DNA of 64,000 bases from the NCBI RefSeq assembly GCF_964656455.1, contig NC_135721.1, forward strand, positions 53,699,530-53,763,529. The letters run 5' to 3'. Under the pieces are notes generated by a model that had not been told where the DNA came from, made no database searches, and saw only the letters and a list, made by a program, of their open reading frames with translations. Shown here piece by piece: positions 20,875 through 33,756 of this stretch (positions are counted from its first letter, which is position 1; every line of letters starts with the position of its first letter). A program made the position numbers and the translations under genes. The stretch comes from Halichoerus grypus (taxonomy: Eukaryota > Chordata > Mammalia > Carnivora > Phocidae).

Positions 20875-21695
20875 GTATTAGGGCATTTTAGTTTTTTAGG
20901 GCCACTATAACAAACTGCTACACATCGAGTGGTTTGATACAGAAGAAATATCTTTGCTCACAGTGCTGGAGGATAGAAGTCCAAAATCAAGGTGTTAGCA
21001 AATCCCTCTTCCCTCTAAAGCCTATAGGTAGACTCCTTCCTTATCTCTTTGTAGCTTTTTGTGGTGGCCAGCAATTCTTCGCCTTTCTTGTCTTGTAGAT
21101 ACATCATTCCAATCTCTGCCTCTGCTTTCACATGATCATCCCTGTGTCTGTATTTACATCTTCTTCCCTCTCCTTATAAGGACACCAATCATATTAGATT
21201 AAGGACCCACCCTACTCTAGTATGACCTTATCTTAACTAATTACATCTGCAATAACTTTACTTCCAAATACAGATGACCCTTGTACAACACAGGTTTGAA
21301 CTGCGTGGGTCTGCTTATACACAGAGTTTTTTCAATAAATACAGTATAGTACTGTAAATGTATTTTCTCTTCCTTATGACTGTCTTAATAACATTTTCTT
21401 TTCTCTAGCTTACTTTATTGTAAGCATATAGTCCATAATACACATAACATGCAAAATACGTGTCAATTGACTGTTTATGTTATTGGTGAGGCTTCCAGTT
21501 AATTATTAGTAGTTAAGTTTGGGGGGAGTGTCAAAATTATATGTGGATTATTGACTGTATCATAGGGGGTTTTGTGTCCCTAACCCCTGTGTTGTTCAAG
21601 GGTCAACTTTAAGTTCATATTCAGAGACAGGAGGGGTTAGGAGTTCAACATCATTTGTGGGGGGAGGGTGTACACAGTTCAATTCACAACATACC
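20875..21695 (-). mobile_element. MLT1-type LTR split by a Tigger
   Basis: Reverse MLT1-like LTR: 'gggccactataacaaactgctac', 'ctcacagtgctggaggatagaagtccaaaatcaaggtg', 'ccttataaggacacc' and 'aactaattacatctgcaataac' before the insertion; 'ggggttaggagttcaacatc' and 'caattcacaacat' after it. Both halves lie in the expected order with a DNA transposon between them at 21271-21609. Confidence 0.8.
21271..21609. mobile_element. MER2-like TcMar-Tigger MITE
   Basis: One end reads 'gatgacccttgtacaacacagg' and the other 'gtgttgttcaagggtcaac', forming terminal inverted repeats. The body, including 'tcaataaatacagtatagtactg' and 'ttcttttctctagcttactttattgtaagc', follows the MER2/Tigger consensus. TA dinucleotides flank it (21269-21270, 21610-21611), the target expected for this superfamily. 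No transposase remains. Confidence 0.82.
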
Positions 21696-24370
21696 CCATA
21701 ACATGTAGGCTGGGGCCTATAGAGATCAAGAGGGAGAATGGAGAAGTCAGTCAAGAGAGTTCTTCCTGGTCTCCCTCAGTTGTTTCCCCTGGTTCCATTT
21801 GACATTCAACTTGTGTCCCACTAACAAAAAATGGGAGGAGCTTTGCAACCAACAAAACAGAAGGGGTGCTTATCACTGTTCCTCTCTTCTCTCTTCCCAA
21901 AGCCTCCCTTTGGAGAAACCATGGCCCTCCCTCTCCTCCTCACCCACTGCTTCCTGTCTCTCCATCAGGGACTGTTAGCCTCACTTGCCTGGCCTGTTGC
22001 ACAGTCATTACTCGCTGACCTGGCAGAGAGCATCACAATGGCTAATGGAAACTTTCTTCTCAGCATAAACCATGCAGTTCTCTAATTTGTTTAGCTAAAC
22101 TGCATTAGTCATACTGAAAGTTTTATTATCAGAGTCAAATACAGGAAGCTGGAGCGGACATGCTGTATTTTAAAAAATTAAAGCATTTTTAAAAATAAAC
22201 TTGGCATATTGATTAGCTAATTTTCTAAACAAGAGGCTCATTCCTTTTAATCCTCGGCATTACTGTAAATTCTATTTCCGCCTATAGGTCATACTGTTCA
22301 AAATGGGATTTAAAAAAACTCCAACAACAACACTCTCATATTTCATGTTAGGTTTTGCTTTAAGATCACCTTTGCTAAGATATTATTGAATTGGGTGAGA
22401 GAGATATGGCCCTGGATTTCTACAAGACCTTGCCTCTGTAAATTTAGAAGGATGAGCAGAGATTCTTTGCCTAAGTTGAAACTTACACTTTATACTCACA
22501 AACATGATTTTTGTATGTTTTCCTGGTGGTCCAAGAGAAGAAGTTGTGGGCAATTATTCTGTCATTTCTATGGAGGTCACTTCTTTTGACCTGTTTTTTA
22601 TTTCTTCTAGCCTTTTGTAAGAGTGAAACCTTAAGCATGTCTTTTCTCTCTCTCTCACTACTTGTTGTCATGGTTTGTTTGTCTATAACAGATAGGGAAC
22701 AAATGGCCTTTGTCAAGGACTCAGTCAATGCTACTGGAGTCTTATTATTATTGTGTCAGACGTATTACTAGTGGACTAGATCCTGTTAGGTGAGTGAGCC
22801 TTTTTATCATAGTGCATAACATTTTATAGGTACTATTACTCAGATTTCAAGTGTGTTATCATATACTCAGCCCACTTGAAATTTTCCCTTCCAAATAAGC
22901 CTGATTGATTGCAACTTCCATTTCGTTAGATTCACTATTATTATTTTCAGTGCTGAGCGCAAGAAGCTCATATCATAGTAAATCTCAGTAATATGTTGCA
23001 TAACAGTAAAGAACAAACAGATGACTGTTTCTTAATCTAAATTTAAAAACAGAATTTCTTATTCTTGGTCCTGAATTCAGCCACTTCTACAGTGAAGGTT
23101 TTACTAGACCCCTACATTGATGAAAACTCCTCGTATTACAAGAGCAGAGGGAAAGTCTGTGATTTGAAAATTCTCAGATCAGTCATCCTCCAGGTAAATG
23201 TTTTAGGTTCAGTGGATTGAGTATGTGCTAAAGAGAAAAAAAAAAATAACTTGAAAGAAAATGGTGGAGAGGTTTATATATTTTCTCCCAAAGTTTAACT
23301 CAAATAATTAAATTAGAAAACCAATCACTTTATGTTTATTCCTGGAGTTTATTTGGGATAAGCAATTTATTTAGTAGATTCTGCAATTGCCAAGTTAATT
23401 TTTTTATGACATTTGCAAATGGATCAGACAGTGTAACATTACCTCCTTCTCCCTGCAAAAAGAAAAAAAAAAAAAAAACAGCAGCACCAAAAATAAATGT
23501 CCTAGGCATAGCTCTCACATAATTCAAATTACCCACTTCAGTGTTTGAAGCCAATCTAAATGGCTTTACCCATCCTTACCTCTGCCCTCCCACACTGGAA
23601 ATATGCCCCCCTGTAAGATGTCTTCATGATGAATGAGCTAATGTTTATGAAGCACTTAGAGATCCTTGGGCAAGACACTATCTAATTACAAAGTATAGTT
23701 CTCATTATTAAATGGAAGCTATTTTCCCCCGTGTTTTTTGTTATCCATACCATTTCCATGCCATACATTCCTGATGGTTTCCATTGCAAAGTGGAATCAG
23801 CTTCTTAAAAATAAGGGGTGGGGGGGGGGCCATGAGAGCTCAATAATTTTAAGTCACAGTGCATTGCACATGCCCAGAAAAGCCTAGATCACTTCCAAAT
23901 TCAAGGACTAATAAAAATTGGAAGCACTCCAGTAATTTTAAATTGCTTTGCACATTGAAGAGTGATTTAAAATCATTGAAGTGATTCAATTTTTTTTATA
24001 TATGCACTTCAATTTGGAAGTGAGTCAGACAGACAGCATCATAGTGTAGAATAGAAGTCCAAGACATTGAATTACTGTTTAAAAAGTTAGGAATCAGACT
24101 AAAATATAACTGGAGGAACCAAGATCAAACAATCACCAGAGCCGATTGGGCCATTAAGTTGAAGGACCATGGTGGATTTCTGGACATATTTTCCAGGGCC
24201 TGTCCTCACCTTGTGTGTGGACATCTCTTTTCCTTCTTAACTAACAGTATTTATAGTCTTATTACTAATCTGTAAATTAGCCTTTGTATATGCCTTTTAA
24301 CATTTTTTTCAGGTTTGATTTTTAATATTGTTATTTATTTTGTCTGGTCATTTAATTTTCATGTGAATGA
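21696..24370. other. Unique stretch, no gene seen
   Basis: 2.7 kb without an assignable repeat apart from short A runs (23230, 23462) and a G-rich run near 23817-23830. The part at 22080-22330 ('taatttgtttagctaaactgcattag', 'tgattagctaattttc') is dense in TAAT homeodomain-type cores and could be a conserved non-coding element, but this cannot be judged without alignment. Frames of 84-86 codons at 21831 and 22511 look like chance. Confidence 0.35.
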
Positions 24371-24371
24371 A

Positions 24372-24750
24372 AATTTATGTAGAAATATAGTATGAGTTAT
24401 GGTGATTAACATAACAATAAAAAAATAAAAAAGAAATATAATATGAGTTACAAATGCAATCAACATATGCAATTTAAAATGTTCTAGAGCCACATTTAAA
24501 AGAGAAAAATGTGAAACTAATCTTAATAGTATATTTTATTTAATCTAATATATCTAAAACATGGCATTTTAATGCATTATTAATAAGCAAAATTATTGAG
24601 ATATTTCACATTCTTTTCCTTTTTTTTTTTGGTCTTTGAAATCTGGTGTGTGTTTTACACTTACAGCACATCTCAATTTACAGTGGCTGCACTTCAAATG
24701 CTCAGTAGCCACGTGTTGCCTGTGGCTACCATATTAGTGCGGCTATAGAC
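24372..24750 (-). mobile_element. hAT-type non-autonomous DNA transposon
   Basis: The run from 'atttatgtagaaatatag' through 'ttctagagccacattt', 'tattttatttaatctaatatatc', 'ttattgagatatttcacattc', 'gaaatctggtgtgtgttttacacttacagcacatctcaattt' and 'agtagccacgtgttgcctgtggctaccatattagtg' follows a known mammalian hAT MITE with 'tagccacatgtggctagtggctacc' ends. I do not give a subfamily name. A 32-base L1 piece interrupts it. Strand is arbitrary. Confidence 0.65.
24400..24431 (+). mobile_element. Ultra-short L1 insertion (32 bp) with 19-bp TSD
   Basis: The insert reads 'tggtgattaacataacaata' followed by A-rich sequence, the last 20 or so bases of the young L1 3'UTR plus its poly(A). It is bounded by agaaatatagtatgagtta (24381-24399) and agaaatataatatgagtta (24432-24450), one mismatch in 19. 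It shows extreme 5' truncation. Confidence 0.88.
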
Positions 24751-25524
24751 TACAAGTACCTTGAAGTTATGAACTGTGTTCTCTACTTTGCAACCTCAGT
24801 TATACTTTGGTTTTACATTTTTAATTACTTTTACCATCTCACTTTACTTTGTGACTATAATAGTCGACAGTGCAGGTTTATTAGCATAAAAAGAAAAGAA
24901 AACAAAGGAAAACCGAACAATCCAGTGATCATTCTTCAGGCCCCATGCAGTTTGACAACACATTTACCTGAAATACGTATAGGATTGAAACAGAAGGCTG
25001 ACATATGGGGTTTCCTGAAGACCTAAGGCTGAATTTTAGCATCTATGCATTTATGCATAAAATTCAAACATGGCCAAAGAAAAGACCTCTCTATTAACTA
25101 TGACAGAAAGAAGAAAAAGGAAATACAAGAATAATTTTTGGCCATCAAATTGAGCAAGTGTTTATTCACAGCTACAAAGAAAAGGAGCATCATTTTCCCA
25201 GTAAAGGCACTGGCCAATGATTGGTTCCTATCTCAAGTCTCTGCTGGAAAAGGCATTCTGTGCCCAGGGGACAGATTTTTCAGAGCCTCCCAGGGCAGCC
25301 CTGGATATGAGTAAATGTAAAAAAGATGGCACCACACAGTGGATGTATTGTCAGGAAAGCAAATGATTTTACATGACTCCAGAGCAAAGAAAGGATGTAT
25401 AAGGCCACAAATGACAGTTTGATGGATAGAGATGGATGGCCAGAAAGAAACCTCACCTAACATTCTTTCCTTGAAAAATCCTCCACTGAAGAATTTCATA
25501 CAACTACACTGCATTTCCCCCCCT
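24751..25524. other. Unique spacer
   Basis: No assignable repeat. Frames of 85 codons (24769-25026, plus) and 93 codons (25233-25514, minus) have no recognisable domains and are likely chance. Confidence 0.35.
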
Positions 25525-26045
25525 TTTTTTTGCCCTTTTAGTTACTTATTTGCCTAATTCTAAAAGCAATGTATGTTCTTTATAGCAATGTTGAAAGTAC
25601 AAGAAAGAAAAAATAATATGGAAAGATGACCTTTCTTCCCACCAGGCAGAGGAAGTCACTGTTACTATTTTGATTTATTTCCTTCCAGTCTCTCTTTCAT
25701 GAATTTTTATGTAGTTGACATATTATTGTGCTTTCTTCATTTTGCATTTTATTGTGAGCATTTTCCTATGTAATTAAAAACCTCTTAGACCACAACTGAC
25801 TTTGTTACTCTGGTGACACTTTTTCCATTATAAGTGATGCTGTGATGAACATCTTTTCACCCAAATCCTTTTCTACATTTTGAGTTGTTTGCTTAAAATA
25901 GATTGCAAAGAGAAATTACTGGGTCAAAAAATGTAAGTTTTCATAAGGGTTTTGAAATCATATTGCTGCACTCTCTTCAAAAAAGGCTACATTTTCTTTT
26001 TAACAGATATTTATACCATGTTGGCACACAGTATAAAACCAGATC
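25525..26045 (-). repeat. Old L1M 3' end, antisense
   Basis: Reads as the reverse of an old L1: 'taaaagcaatgtatgttctttatagcaatgttgaaagta', 'cagaggaagtcactgttac', 'ttatttccttccagtctctctttcatg', 'gtgatgctgtgatgaacatctttt', 'gaaattactgggtcaaaa' and a decayed 'ttgccaaattgccctcc' part. It corresponds to the 3'UTR and the end of ORF2. No frame survives. Confidence 0.75.
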
Positions 26046-26374
26046 ATCTTGACACCTTTATTTCTAGTTTTGTTCCCCAAATCATTGTTTTAATTCTTCT
26101 TATGTAGCTTTGTTCATAATATTCAAAAAGTTGTCAATAACTTGGTGAAATACCCCCACCCCAGCAGCAACCTGCCTTCAGCATTTACTCAAGCTATTTG
26201 TGAACAGACAGAAAGGAGAGCCTTTGGAAATATTTGGCTCCATAAAAATCTATTATTGACTTAATTTCCACAGATAGATTATGGAAAAAAGATTTCAGGG
26301 AAAGATTCTAAGAAAGCACCATTTGATAACTGTCACTTCTGTTGCCTAGTGGACTAATTATCTTTTCAGGTTTG

Positions 26375-26640
26375 TAATAACATACATTTATTGAGAATTT
26401 ACTATACCCCAGACACTTTATATCTTGGATTTTGTCATTTTATCCTAACAATAACTGCATGAGAAAGACACCATTATCAGTGCCTTTTTACTATTAAAGG
26501 ACTTCAGCCTTAGAGGCTGAGAATAAGTAACTAACTCATGTTATGATTCTGTTAAATATCAGAGTCAAAATTCAAACCTAGAATTGAGAGAGTCTGATTT
26601 GGGAGTAATCGCCTCTTCTTAACTGTACACTACCACAATG
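26375..26640 (-). repeat. MIR SINE, reverse orientation
   Basis: 'catttattgagaatttactataccccagacacttta', 'atcctaacaataactgcatgag', 'ggacttcagccttagaggctgagaataagtaactaact' and 'agagtcaaaattcaaaccta' give the full reverse MIR order to its tRNA-like head near 'cttcttaactgtacactacc'. This is nearly full length. Confidence 0.85.
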
Positions 26641-26689
26641 CTATAAAACTTCAAATTTGTTTAGAACTTCCCTCCTTCATATCCCCAGT

Positions 26690-26870
26690 GTGTCCTATAC
26701 ATTCTGTTTGCTTTGTACTGTAACTCTGCCTTGTGCATGTCTGTTTACCAGTTGACTGTAAGTTTCTGGAAGGCAAGTTGGTGCCCTGCTCATCCTCCTA
26801 TCTCTGCTAACACAGTAGTAGGCACCTCATAGGTGCTCAAGAAACATTTGTTGAATAAATGCTGTGAGTC
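26690..26870 (+). repeat. L2 LINE 3' end
   Basis: 'gttgactgtaagtttctggaaggcaag', 'tctctgctaacacagtagtaggcacctcataggtgctcaagaaacatttgttgaataaatg' is the classic L2 3' terminus ending in the TGAATAAATG-type repeat. No coding part remains. Confidence 0.85.
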
Positions 26871-28854
26871 AAAATTCTTGGAAGAGACGTAAGATGATAT
26901 TTTGTGATGTTGTTCTTTTAAAAGTATGGAATTTTTCCGGAGTAGATGATGTTGCTCTTATGAGTACAATTGAAAATAATCACCCAAAAAAGAGAAACTG
27001 AATCGGTTAGTATTATGAGAATTTTGGCTACTATAATGACATTTAGGGTACTCTGGGTTATATATGGCCTATAATACGAAGCAAAAAAAGAAAAAGATAC
27101 AAAGCAAAAAAAAAAAAAAAAAGACGAAAAGAAAAAGCCAACACTTTTTCACAGATTTCCTAACTGTTGTAAACCAAAAACCCATCTTTTTTAACAAGTC
27201 TAAATTGATGTATAATAACTTAGTTAGAAGTTATGTTTTCATGACTTCATGGTTTCAATTGTTTTACTTTGATTTTTTTTATGTGCAGCTAAGTGGGTGT
27301 GAACCCACACAAACAAAACAAAAAAGGGTTTGCGCACTTGGAAACTGAGATGCATGATACTCATGGCTTTATTCAGCAACTCAAGAGGGCCAGTATATCC
27401 AGCATTTCAATCTGTCACATTAAGAGAAATGAGGGCTCCTTAGGCAGTTGGAATGTTTAAAAACTGAATAGCAAGGAAACCATTTAATGACTCTTGTATA
27501 TGTTTATGACTTCCGTGTGTTTACGACTTCTGTGTGATTTTTTTAATAAGGATGGATGTGTTCTTTGTAGGGAAAAGATGTTTTGTGAAACACCAAATGC
27601 TCAGATTAAGACCCAAGAATGACAAAATGTCTTCCTCATGAAGAATTCCTATGTTAAAAAAAAAACCGGTTTTAAGTACAATGTCTGAGAAACAAGCTCC
27701 CACTTGTGTGGATCATGAAGTTTTGGAAGGAATGATGCATCTTTAGAAATATCTCAAGGTCATATTTAGAAATATGCCTATTTTACTCTTACTATTTGTT
27801 CAATATTTAAAGATAAAAGGCCACTTTGGAGCTTTTATACACATTCATTGTCTTTGATTTTATGTCCATTTTGTGGGCAGTAGAGTTTGGCATTATTATT
27901 TATACTTAGTTTCTTCCCTTTACATTACAGCATTGCTATACCTAAGCGAAATTAATATGGGAAAAATGCAGTTGAACATGAAAAAACTATGTAGGGCTAT
28001 GGTTAGGGTCAGGAACTTTGTGTATATATTCCTAGAAGCACATTATTTATACATATATGGGCATTCTTTACATATATGTATATGCATATATGTTTATTTT
28101 GTGTATATATGTATATCTATATCTTTGACATTCTTATAAGTATACTTACGGGGATTTTCTAAATTACCTCTATGTAGAATTTCCCCCTTCCTCTTTTATA
28201 TTCCCACAGTGTTCTATGCCTTCTGTTCTCAGAAGTATACTGAAACTAATTTCAAAGCATACTTAGACAAAGAATAATTTTTTTCTCATATCATTTGTTG
28301 ATGGGTTACCAATATGTTTGCAATGAGAGGCACCGGTTTTGTAGAAATCTGAAATACTTTTCTAATCACTAATCACAGGAATGCTCCCCAGTGATGTAAT
28401 TTGAACGCTTGGGGTGGCTCAATGTGGTGGCTATGCAGAGATGGAGAATGTACTGGTGAGTCCTAGAAAAAAGGGGAGTGGTCAGCAGATACAATGTGTG
28501 ACTAAGTAGCAACATTCCGAAAAAAAAGAGTGACAACTGATATCAAAAGTTGATGAAGTGGCACCAAGAAGATGTTCTGAAAATTGTGGTTCAATAGGGA
28601 TTGAAATTAAAAGATAAAAATCTTGATTAGATACCATGGAACTGACTTCAAATACTTCATGAAAATTTTTCCTAATAACTTTCTTTTGTTCTTGCACTGT
28701 TTGTGTCCAGATTTCACTACTCTGTATTGACTTAAATGTATTACTCATGTTTTAGTTGAGCTCAGGGTAAAATCTCTCCAAATCTACCATGTATTAAGTT
28801 CTGGTTTGGTGCCACCAGAAGTCTAGTCCAATTCAAGTCAGGTTAATGTGGATG
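26871..28854. other. Unique AT-rich stretch
   Basis: Holds an A-rich patch (27078-27135) and an alternating TA/TG-rich patch (28018-28125). No family or gene recognised. The 94-codon plus frame at 27064-27348 starts in a lysine run encoded by the A-rich patch and is not a gene. Confidence 0.4.
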
Positions 28855-28863
28855 AGGAAACTG

Positions 28864-29068
28864 TTTTTTTTTTTTTTAAAGATTTTTATTTATTTATTTG
28901 ACAGAGAGAGAGACAGCGAGAGAGGGAACACAAGCAGGGGGAGTGGGAGAGGGAGAAACAGGCTTCCCGCGGAGCAGGGAGCCCAATGCTGGGCTTGATC
29001 CCAGGACCCTGAGATCATGACCTGAGCCAAAGGCAGTCGCTTAACCAACTGAGCCACCCAAGCGCCCC
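28864..29068 (-). mobile_element. CAN-SINE, reverse
   Basis: T tail, 'aaagatttttatttatttatttgacagagag', body with 'gatcccaggaccctgagatcatgacctgag' and head 'gagccacccaagcgcccc'. The target duplication aggaaactg occurs at 28855-28863 and 29069-29077. Confidence 0.95.
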
Positions 29069-29601
29069 AGGAAACTGGTTTTTAATAGAGATTAGAATCA
29101 CATCCTGATTCAGGGTGTATGTTGTGAATGAAGTGGGGACAGAATACTACTAGCAAAGCAAAATCTGAGATTTAAAAACATGGGTGGGAACAACAGTGGA
29201 GCAAATGGCCTTAGGTATCAACCATTACTTTTCCAGGATAGACAGATGAACTAGAATTGGTCTAATCAGATTTGCTCTTCCACCTGAGGAGGCATTACGT
29301 ATTAATAGTAAATATTTCATGAGAATTCACCTGTGAAGTGAGTCAGGACAGTCAACTAGACCTTGAGAAATTCGAGACCAGATCTGAAGTTTCTCAGAGG
29401 TACTTCAGGGAATACTGTAGTAAGGGGTAGGCTGGGATAGGAAAGAGAATAATCAAAAAGAAGTGCTCTGGATCTTCCATTCCTATTTCAACCAGAGTAA
29501 TTCCACATAATATTTCGCTTGAATAAAGAAAGGGCTTTAGCATTAAAAGTACTCTAAGGACCTCTGCTTTAGATAATTATTTACATGCACACTAAAGTAG
29601 T

Positions 29602-29645
29602 GTCCACATACTTCACTGAAAATAAAAGTCCACATACTTCACTGA
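29602..29645. repeat. Small tandem duplication, 26-bp period
   Basis: The 18-base string gtccacatacttcactga occurs at 29602-29619 and again at 29628-29645, with A-rich sequence between. This is a recent slippage-type duplication in otherwise unique DNA. Confidence 0.9.
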
Positions 29646-29798
29646 TAGTAAAAACCATCACCACTGATTACTGCCTTGGGGCATAACAGGTTTTTTGTAG
29701 AAGAACTCTATGCTGAATAATAAGGAAGATCAGTGCCTTCTGTGGTTGTTAGGCAAAATTGTCCCTGTGCAACACAGACCTTGTGGGACCTTGATATC

Positions 29799-29956
29799 TT
29801 TTTTTTTTTTTTTTTTTGAGAGAGAGAGAAACAGCATGAGAGGGGAGAGGGTCAGAGGGAGAAGCAGGCTCCCTGCCAAGCCGGGAGCCCAATGTGGGAC
29901 TCGATCCCAGGACTCCAGGACCATGACCCGAGTCGAAGGCAGTCGCTTAACCAACT
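29799..29956 (-). mobile_element. CAN-SINE, reverse, 5'-truncated
   Basis: A T tail of about 19 bases leads into 'gagagagagagaaacagcatgagaggggag', and 'gggactcgatcccaggactccaggaccatgacccgag'. It stops at 'gcttaaccaact', so the last 18 bases of the head are missing. No duplication is evident. The loss may be 5' truncation at insertion or a later deletion. Confidence 0.88.
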
Positions 29957-32654
29957 CTTATTTATAAACATCTGTGACACAATCAAGGTTAAAAGAAGTA
30001 CTAATGCAGGTTATAGTCGGAGGCAGTAGTCATTGAGTACCATAATTGTTGAAGAAGTCATAGGTGTTGAAAATCATGCACTGAGATAATGTGAGCATGC
30101 TGGGTAGTGCTAGGTCTTCAATTTCAGTGACTATAGCAATCTTAGAACACTGGACTAGATAGAGGATATCTATCTGGTTTTCAGTAGCATGGTGATGTGC
30201 TCTAGGAACTTGATTCAGGACAAACTCACATTCTTCAAACTGCTGACATTTGGAATGTGTTGGTGCAGCTTCTCTGAATAAATTGGTAGTGTGAGGCTAG
30301 GCTATAAAATAGGCCAAGATATTACATAGGAATACAGTGTCATCTCTCCTCAGTAATAAAGAAAACTCTGTTCTAGAATTTCTTAAAGAGGATGGTATCA
30401 CAAGATACTTATATTATCTCTGTAATATCAATGTATACACAGTAAGTTTGTGGGTCATCCAGGGGATATCTAGTCCATGTGTGTTAGATAATCAACCTAA
30501 TATTATACTGTGCCTCTAAGAGGCTAATCAAACTGAGTCAGAAATTTTTGTTGTCATACTCCAGAGGCATAAATTTGTTTTGAATATGGTCATCAGTATC
30601 TTGATAGAGTAGTCAAAAAAAGCCCAAACCATTGTAGACTAAGTCTTGGTTTGGATTTCAGAAGGTTGATCACCATTAAGTGTATAATGAAAAGCATGGA
30701 AACATTTTGTATTGTTGATGGGTAATTTTAGTGTTCATATTTTCATTTTCCAAAATGTCTTGCAATGACTTTGAATTACATTTATGATCAGAAAGATAAT
30801 GAAATCATAAAAGTTTTAATATCTCCTACTGGCTCAGGTTTTAAATAGAACCTGGTTCTTATCTAGACGTTACAGGAAAGCAAGGGCCCTTCAGTATCAA
30901 TTAATTGAATGAGAAGACTGAATGAAAAGTTTTGGACAATTCTCATAAAACCTCTTTTGGTATTCCAGAGAAAGAGCAAAGACATGGGTCAATTGTCATG
31001 AAGAACTTACTCTTCTGAGGCAGGAGTTGAACCTGTTAGCTATAGTCCAGATTCTTGGGAAAAAAAAAAAAACGATTTTCTTTGTAAAGTAATAAAAAAT
31101 ATTATAGCTAACTGTGCAGACTTTGGTAGAATTATGCCATGTCCCATGTAATGCAGAAAGTGGAAAGAAAAAAAACTATGGTTGCATATTTAGCCAGTAC
31201 TACGTAATTCAGTAGTAACGTTTGGGATACTATCAATAATCTCTTACCAGCAATAAACAGATACATTTTGTGAGCTGAAAAAACAGAGCTAGACAGCAAG
31301 TGGGAAGTTAGTACTTAGTCCATTAAAGGAATTGCTGAAATCTAGTACAAGGAAGCTGTTCAGGTCAATGAGAGGACTGCATTCAACTATCAGAAGATGA
31401 ACACCTAATTTCTTTCCAGGAATATCTCAGCAAATTCTGCTACATTACTTTCTGCTCCAATGGGATTATCATTATTTAATTTCCGTCATGTACAAAACTT
31501 TTGTCCAATGGTACTACTTTTTTTCTCACACACTGCTTAGCTTCAGACACTATATTCACACATATTCCAGGATCAAGTTAAGGGACTTTTGATGAGGCCA
31601 CAATGAATACAACCATGTTTCAAATGTGTTCTCCCATGTACATTTATTAATATTGTTGCATATTTCCTGTCACTCTCAAAGTCCCTAAGGCTTTGATGAT
31701 ATCTTTTCTTCATTTATATCATATTACAAAAGCATTGCCTCTCAAATACTACCATAATTATTGACTTCCATAATGGCCACTTTAATTGAAATCATTTGGG
31801 ATTTCCCAAAGGTAGTCATTCAAGTGCAATATAAAACAATGACCTATTAGCAGCTTTGGAATGCTACTCATTATTAGCAAGGAGAAGTCCCCTTGCATCC
31901 ATCTTTTATGCAAGGATTATATCATTTCAATGGGAACAAATCTATTTCTCTTCAGGATTCTGTCAACTAACACTGGGCCTACCATATACCTTATTAAAAC
32001 ACACCTCATGCTAGGCTTGTTATTAATTCAGACAGTTTGTGTGTGAGTTTGGTTATCATTCGTAATAAGATTAATTATTCTTAGAATTGGAGATTGTTAG
32101 TGAATCCTAAAATTCTCATAGAAATCCCTATTTCATAGACATCTTAATGAATTGGCAGGCATTGTGATCCTAGGTGGGATGTTATAAAAATATTCTCTCT
32201 TTGGTAAGGAGGATTTAGAACCAACTACCATAATATAACTTTAACCACAACTTTACTAACAAGAATCGTAATTGACTATTTTTGCATTCAATTTATATGG
32301 ATAAGCAATATCTAATAATTCATTCTCTCAACATATTTATTGAAGACTTAATTATGTGTATTGTTCTAGGTCCTAAGATCACTTTTTTATAAAGAAATAA
32401 TTTCAGTATATATCCTATTATTTGGTACACATTTATTTATATTCTCTCATTAAATGGAGACATTAGGCTGATTTATTTTCAAAAAGAATTTCAGCAATAA
32501 TATTGAAACAGAAAGTGATTACTCTGAATTAAAAACAGCAACAACAACAACAGCAACACAATTCACTTGAATTCCTAATGACCAAAGTACTCCATCTTGG
32601 GTTTACAGTGATTTTACTTTATTTGGTACCATAGGACCTATAAGTAACTGTGAA
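29957..32654. other. Unique AT-rich stretch, no gene seen
   Basis: 2.7 kb with no repeat family I can assign and only short frames (60-61 codons at 30337 and 31861). A short CAA-type repeat lies at 32533-32560. Confidence 0.45.
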
Positions 32655-32670
32655 CTAAATGCAAGCTTTT

Positions 32671-32874
32671 TTTTTTTTTTTTTTTAAAGATTTTATTTAT
32701 TTATTTGAGAGAGAGAATGAGAGAGCGAGAGAGAGCACGAGAGGGGGGAGGGTCAGAGGGAGAAGCAGACTCCCTGCTGAGCAGGGAGCCCGATGCGGGA
32801 CTCGATCCGGAGACTCCAGGATCATGACCTGAGCCGAAGGCAGTCGCTTAACCAACTGAGCCACCCAGGCGCCC
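32671..32874 (-). mobile_element. CAN-SINE, reverse, young
   Basis: T tail, 'aaagattttatttatttatttgagagag', body with 'gagcagggagcccgatgcggga' and head 'gagccacccaggcgcccc'. The 16-base duplication ctaaatgcaagctttt is perfect at 32655-32670 and 32875-32890. Confidence 0.96.
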
Positions 32875-32890
32875 CTAAATGCAAGCTTTT

Positions 32891-33756
32891 GGTAGCTGAG
32901 TAAAATAAAGGAGATGACTCTGAAGTCAGTGGGTACTAGAGTAAGCTGCGCATACCTTTCTTTCTTTTAGAGGTATAGATATTATAATGTCAAAACACAT
33001 CACTCCTTTTTCAATTCAGGGATCTTTTACCTTATCAACTTCTTTAGTGCTAGTATGTCTTCATATGCAAAATTCCTATTGCTCAATATATTGCTAAGAT
33101 AAGCCTTTCTAGAGATTAGGTGAAGTTTTAAACTTTATAACATAAATGAGCAAACTGTCTTTTAGATATTTACTGATACTATGTCATGTTATTTAGATTC
33201 CTATTTAACAGTTCAGTAATTTATTTTATTTTTGAATTTTTGTTCAGCTGAATTGACCATTCAATCACAAAAGGCTTGCACATAATGTTGATTTATCATC
33301 ACCACTCTCTACACAATAAATATTTGGCAAAATCTAACCAATTTGACCAGTATCTTCAAAATGGGTGAAAATGCGCTCCTAAAGTCTACAAAATGACCTG
33401 CTATTCAAAAATCCTAAAGTTTCAAACATGTTTGACAGAAGATAATATAAAACTTGAAAAAAAACCCTCTAAATTTTCTGAGATTTGTCAGTATGAACTC
33501 ACCTTGTGATGTTATTTCAATTTTATTTTCTGAATTTAATATATGTTATTTTGTGCTTATTTCTTATTAGTTCTTGCTATTCCTATGGTTGCTGGTCATT
33601 CTTATCAAATAGCGTAGATTTATGCTTATATTTTTGGCAGTGTGAACAATGAGCAAGGGATTTATTTACCTTCAAATGATCATGTACAATGAGTTGCACA
33701 AAACATCACATTCATGTTAGTTTTATATGAGCCCCAGCATTTTACATTTTCTGTAC
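32891..33756. other. Unique AT-rich spacer
   Basis: No repeat family or reading frame recognised. Confidence 0.45.
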
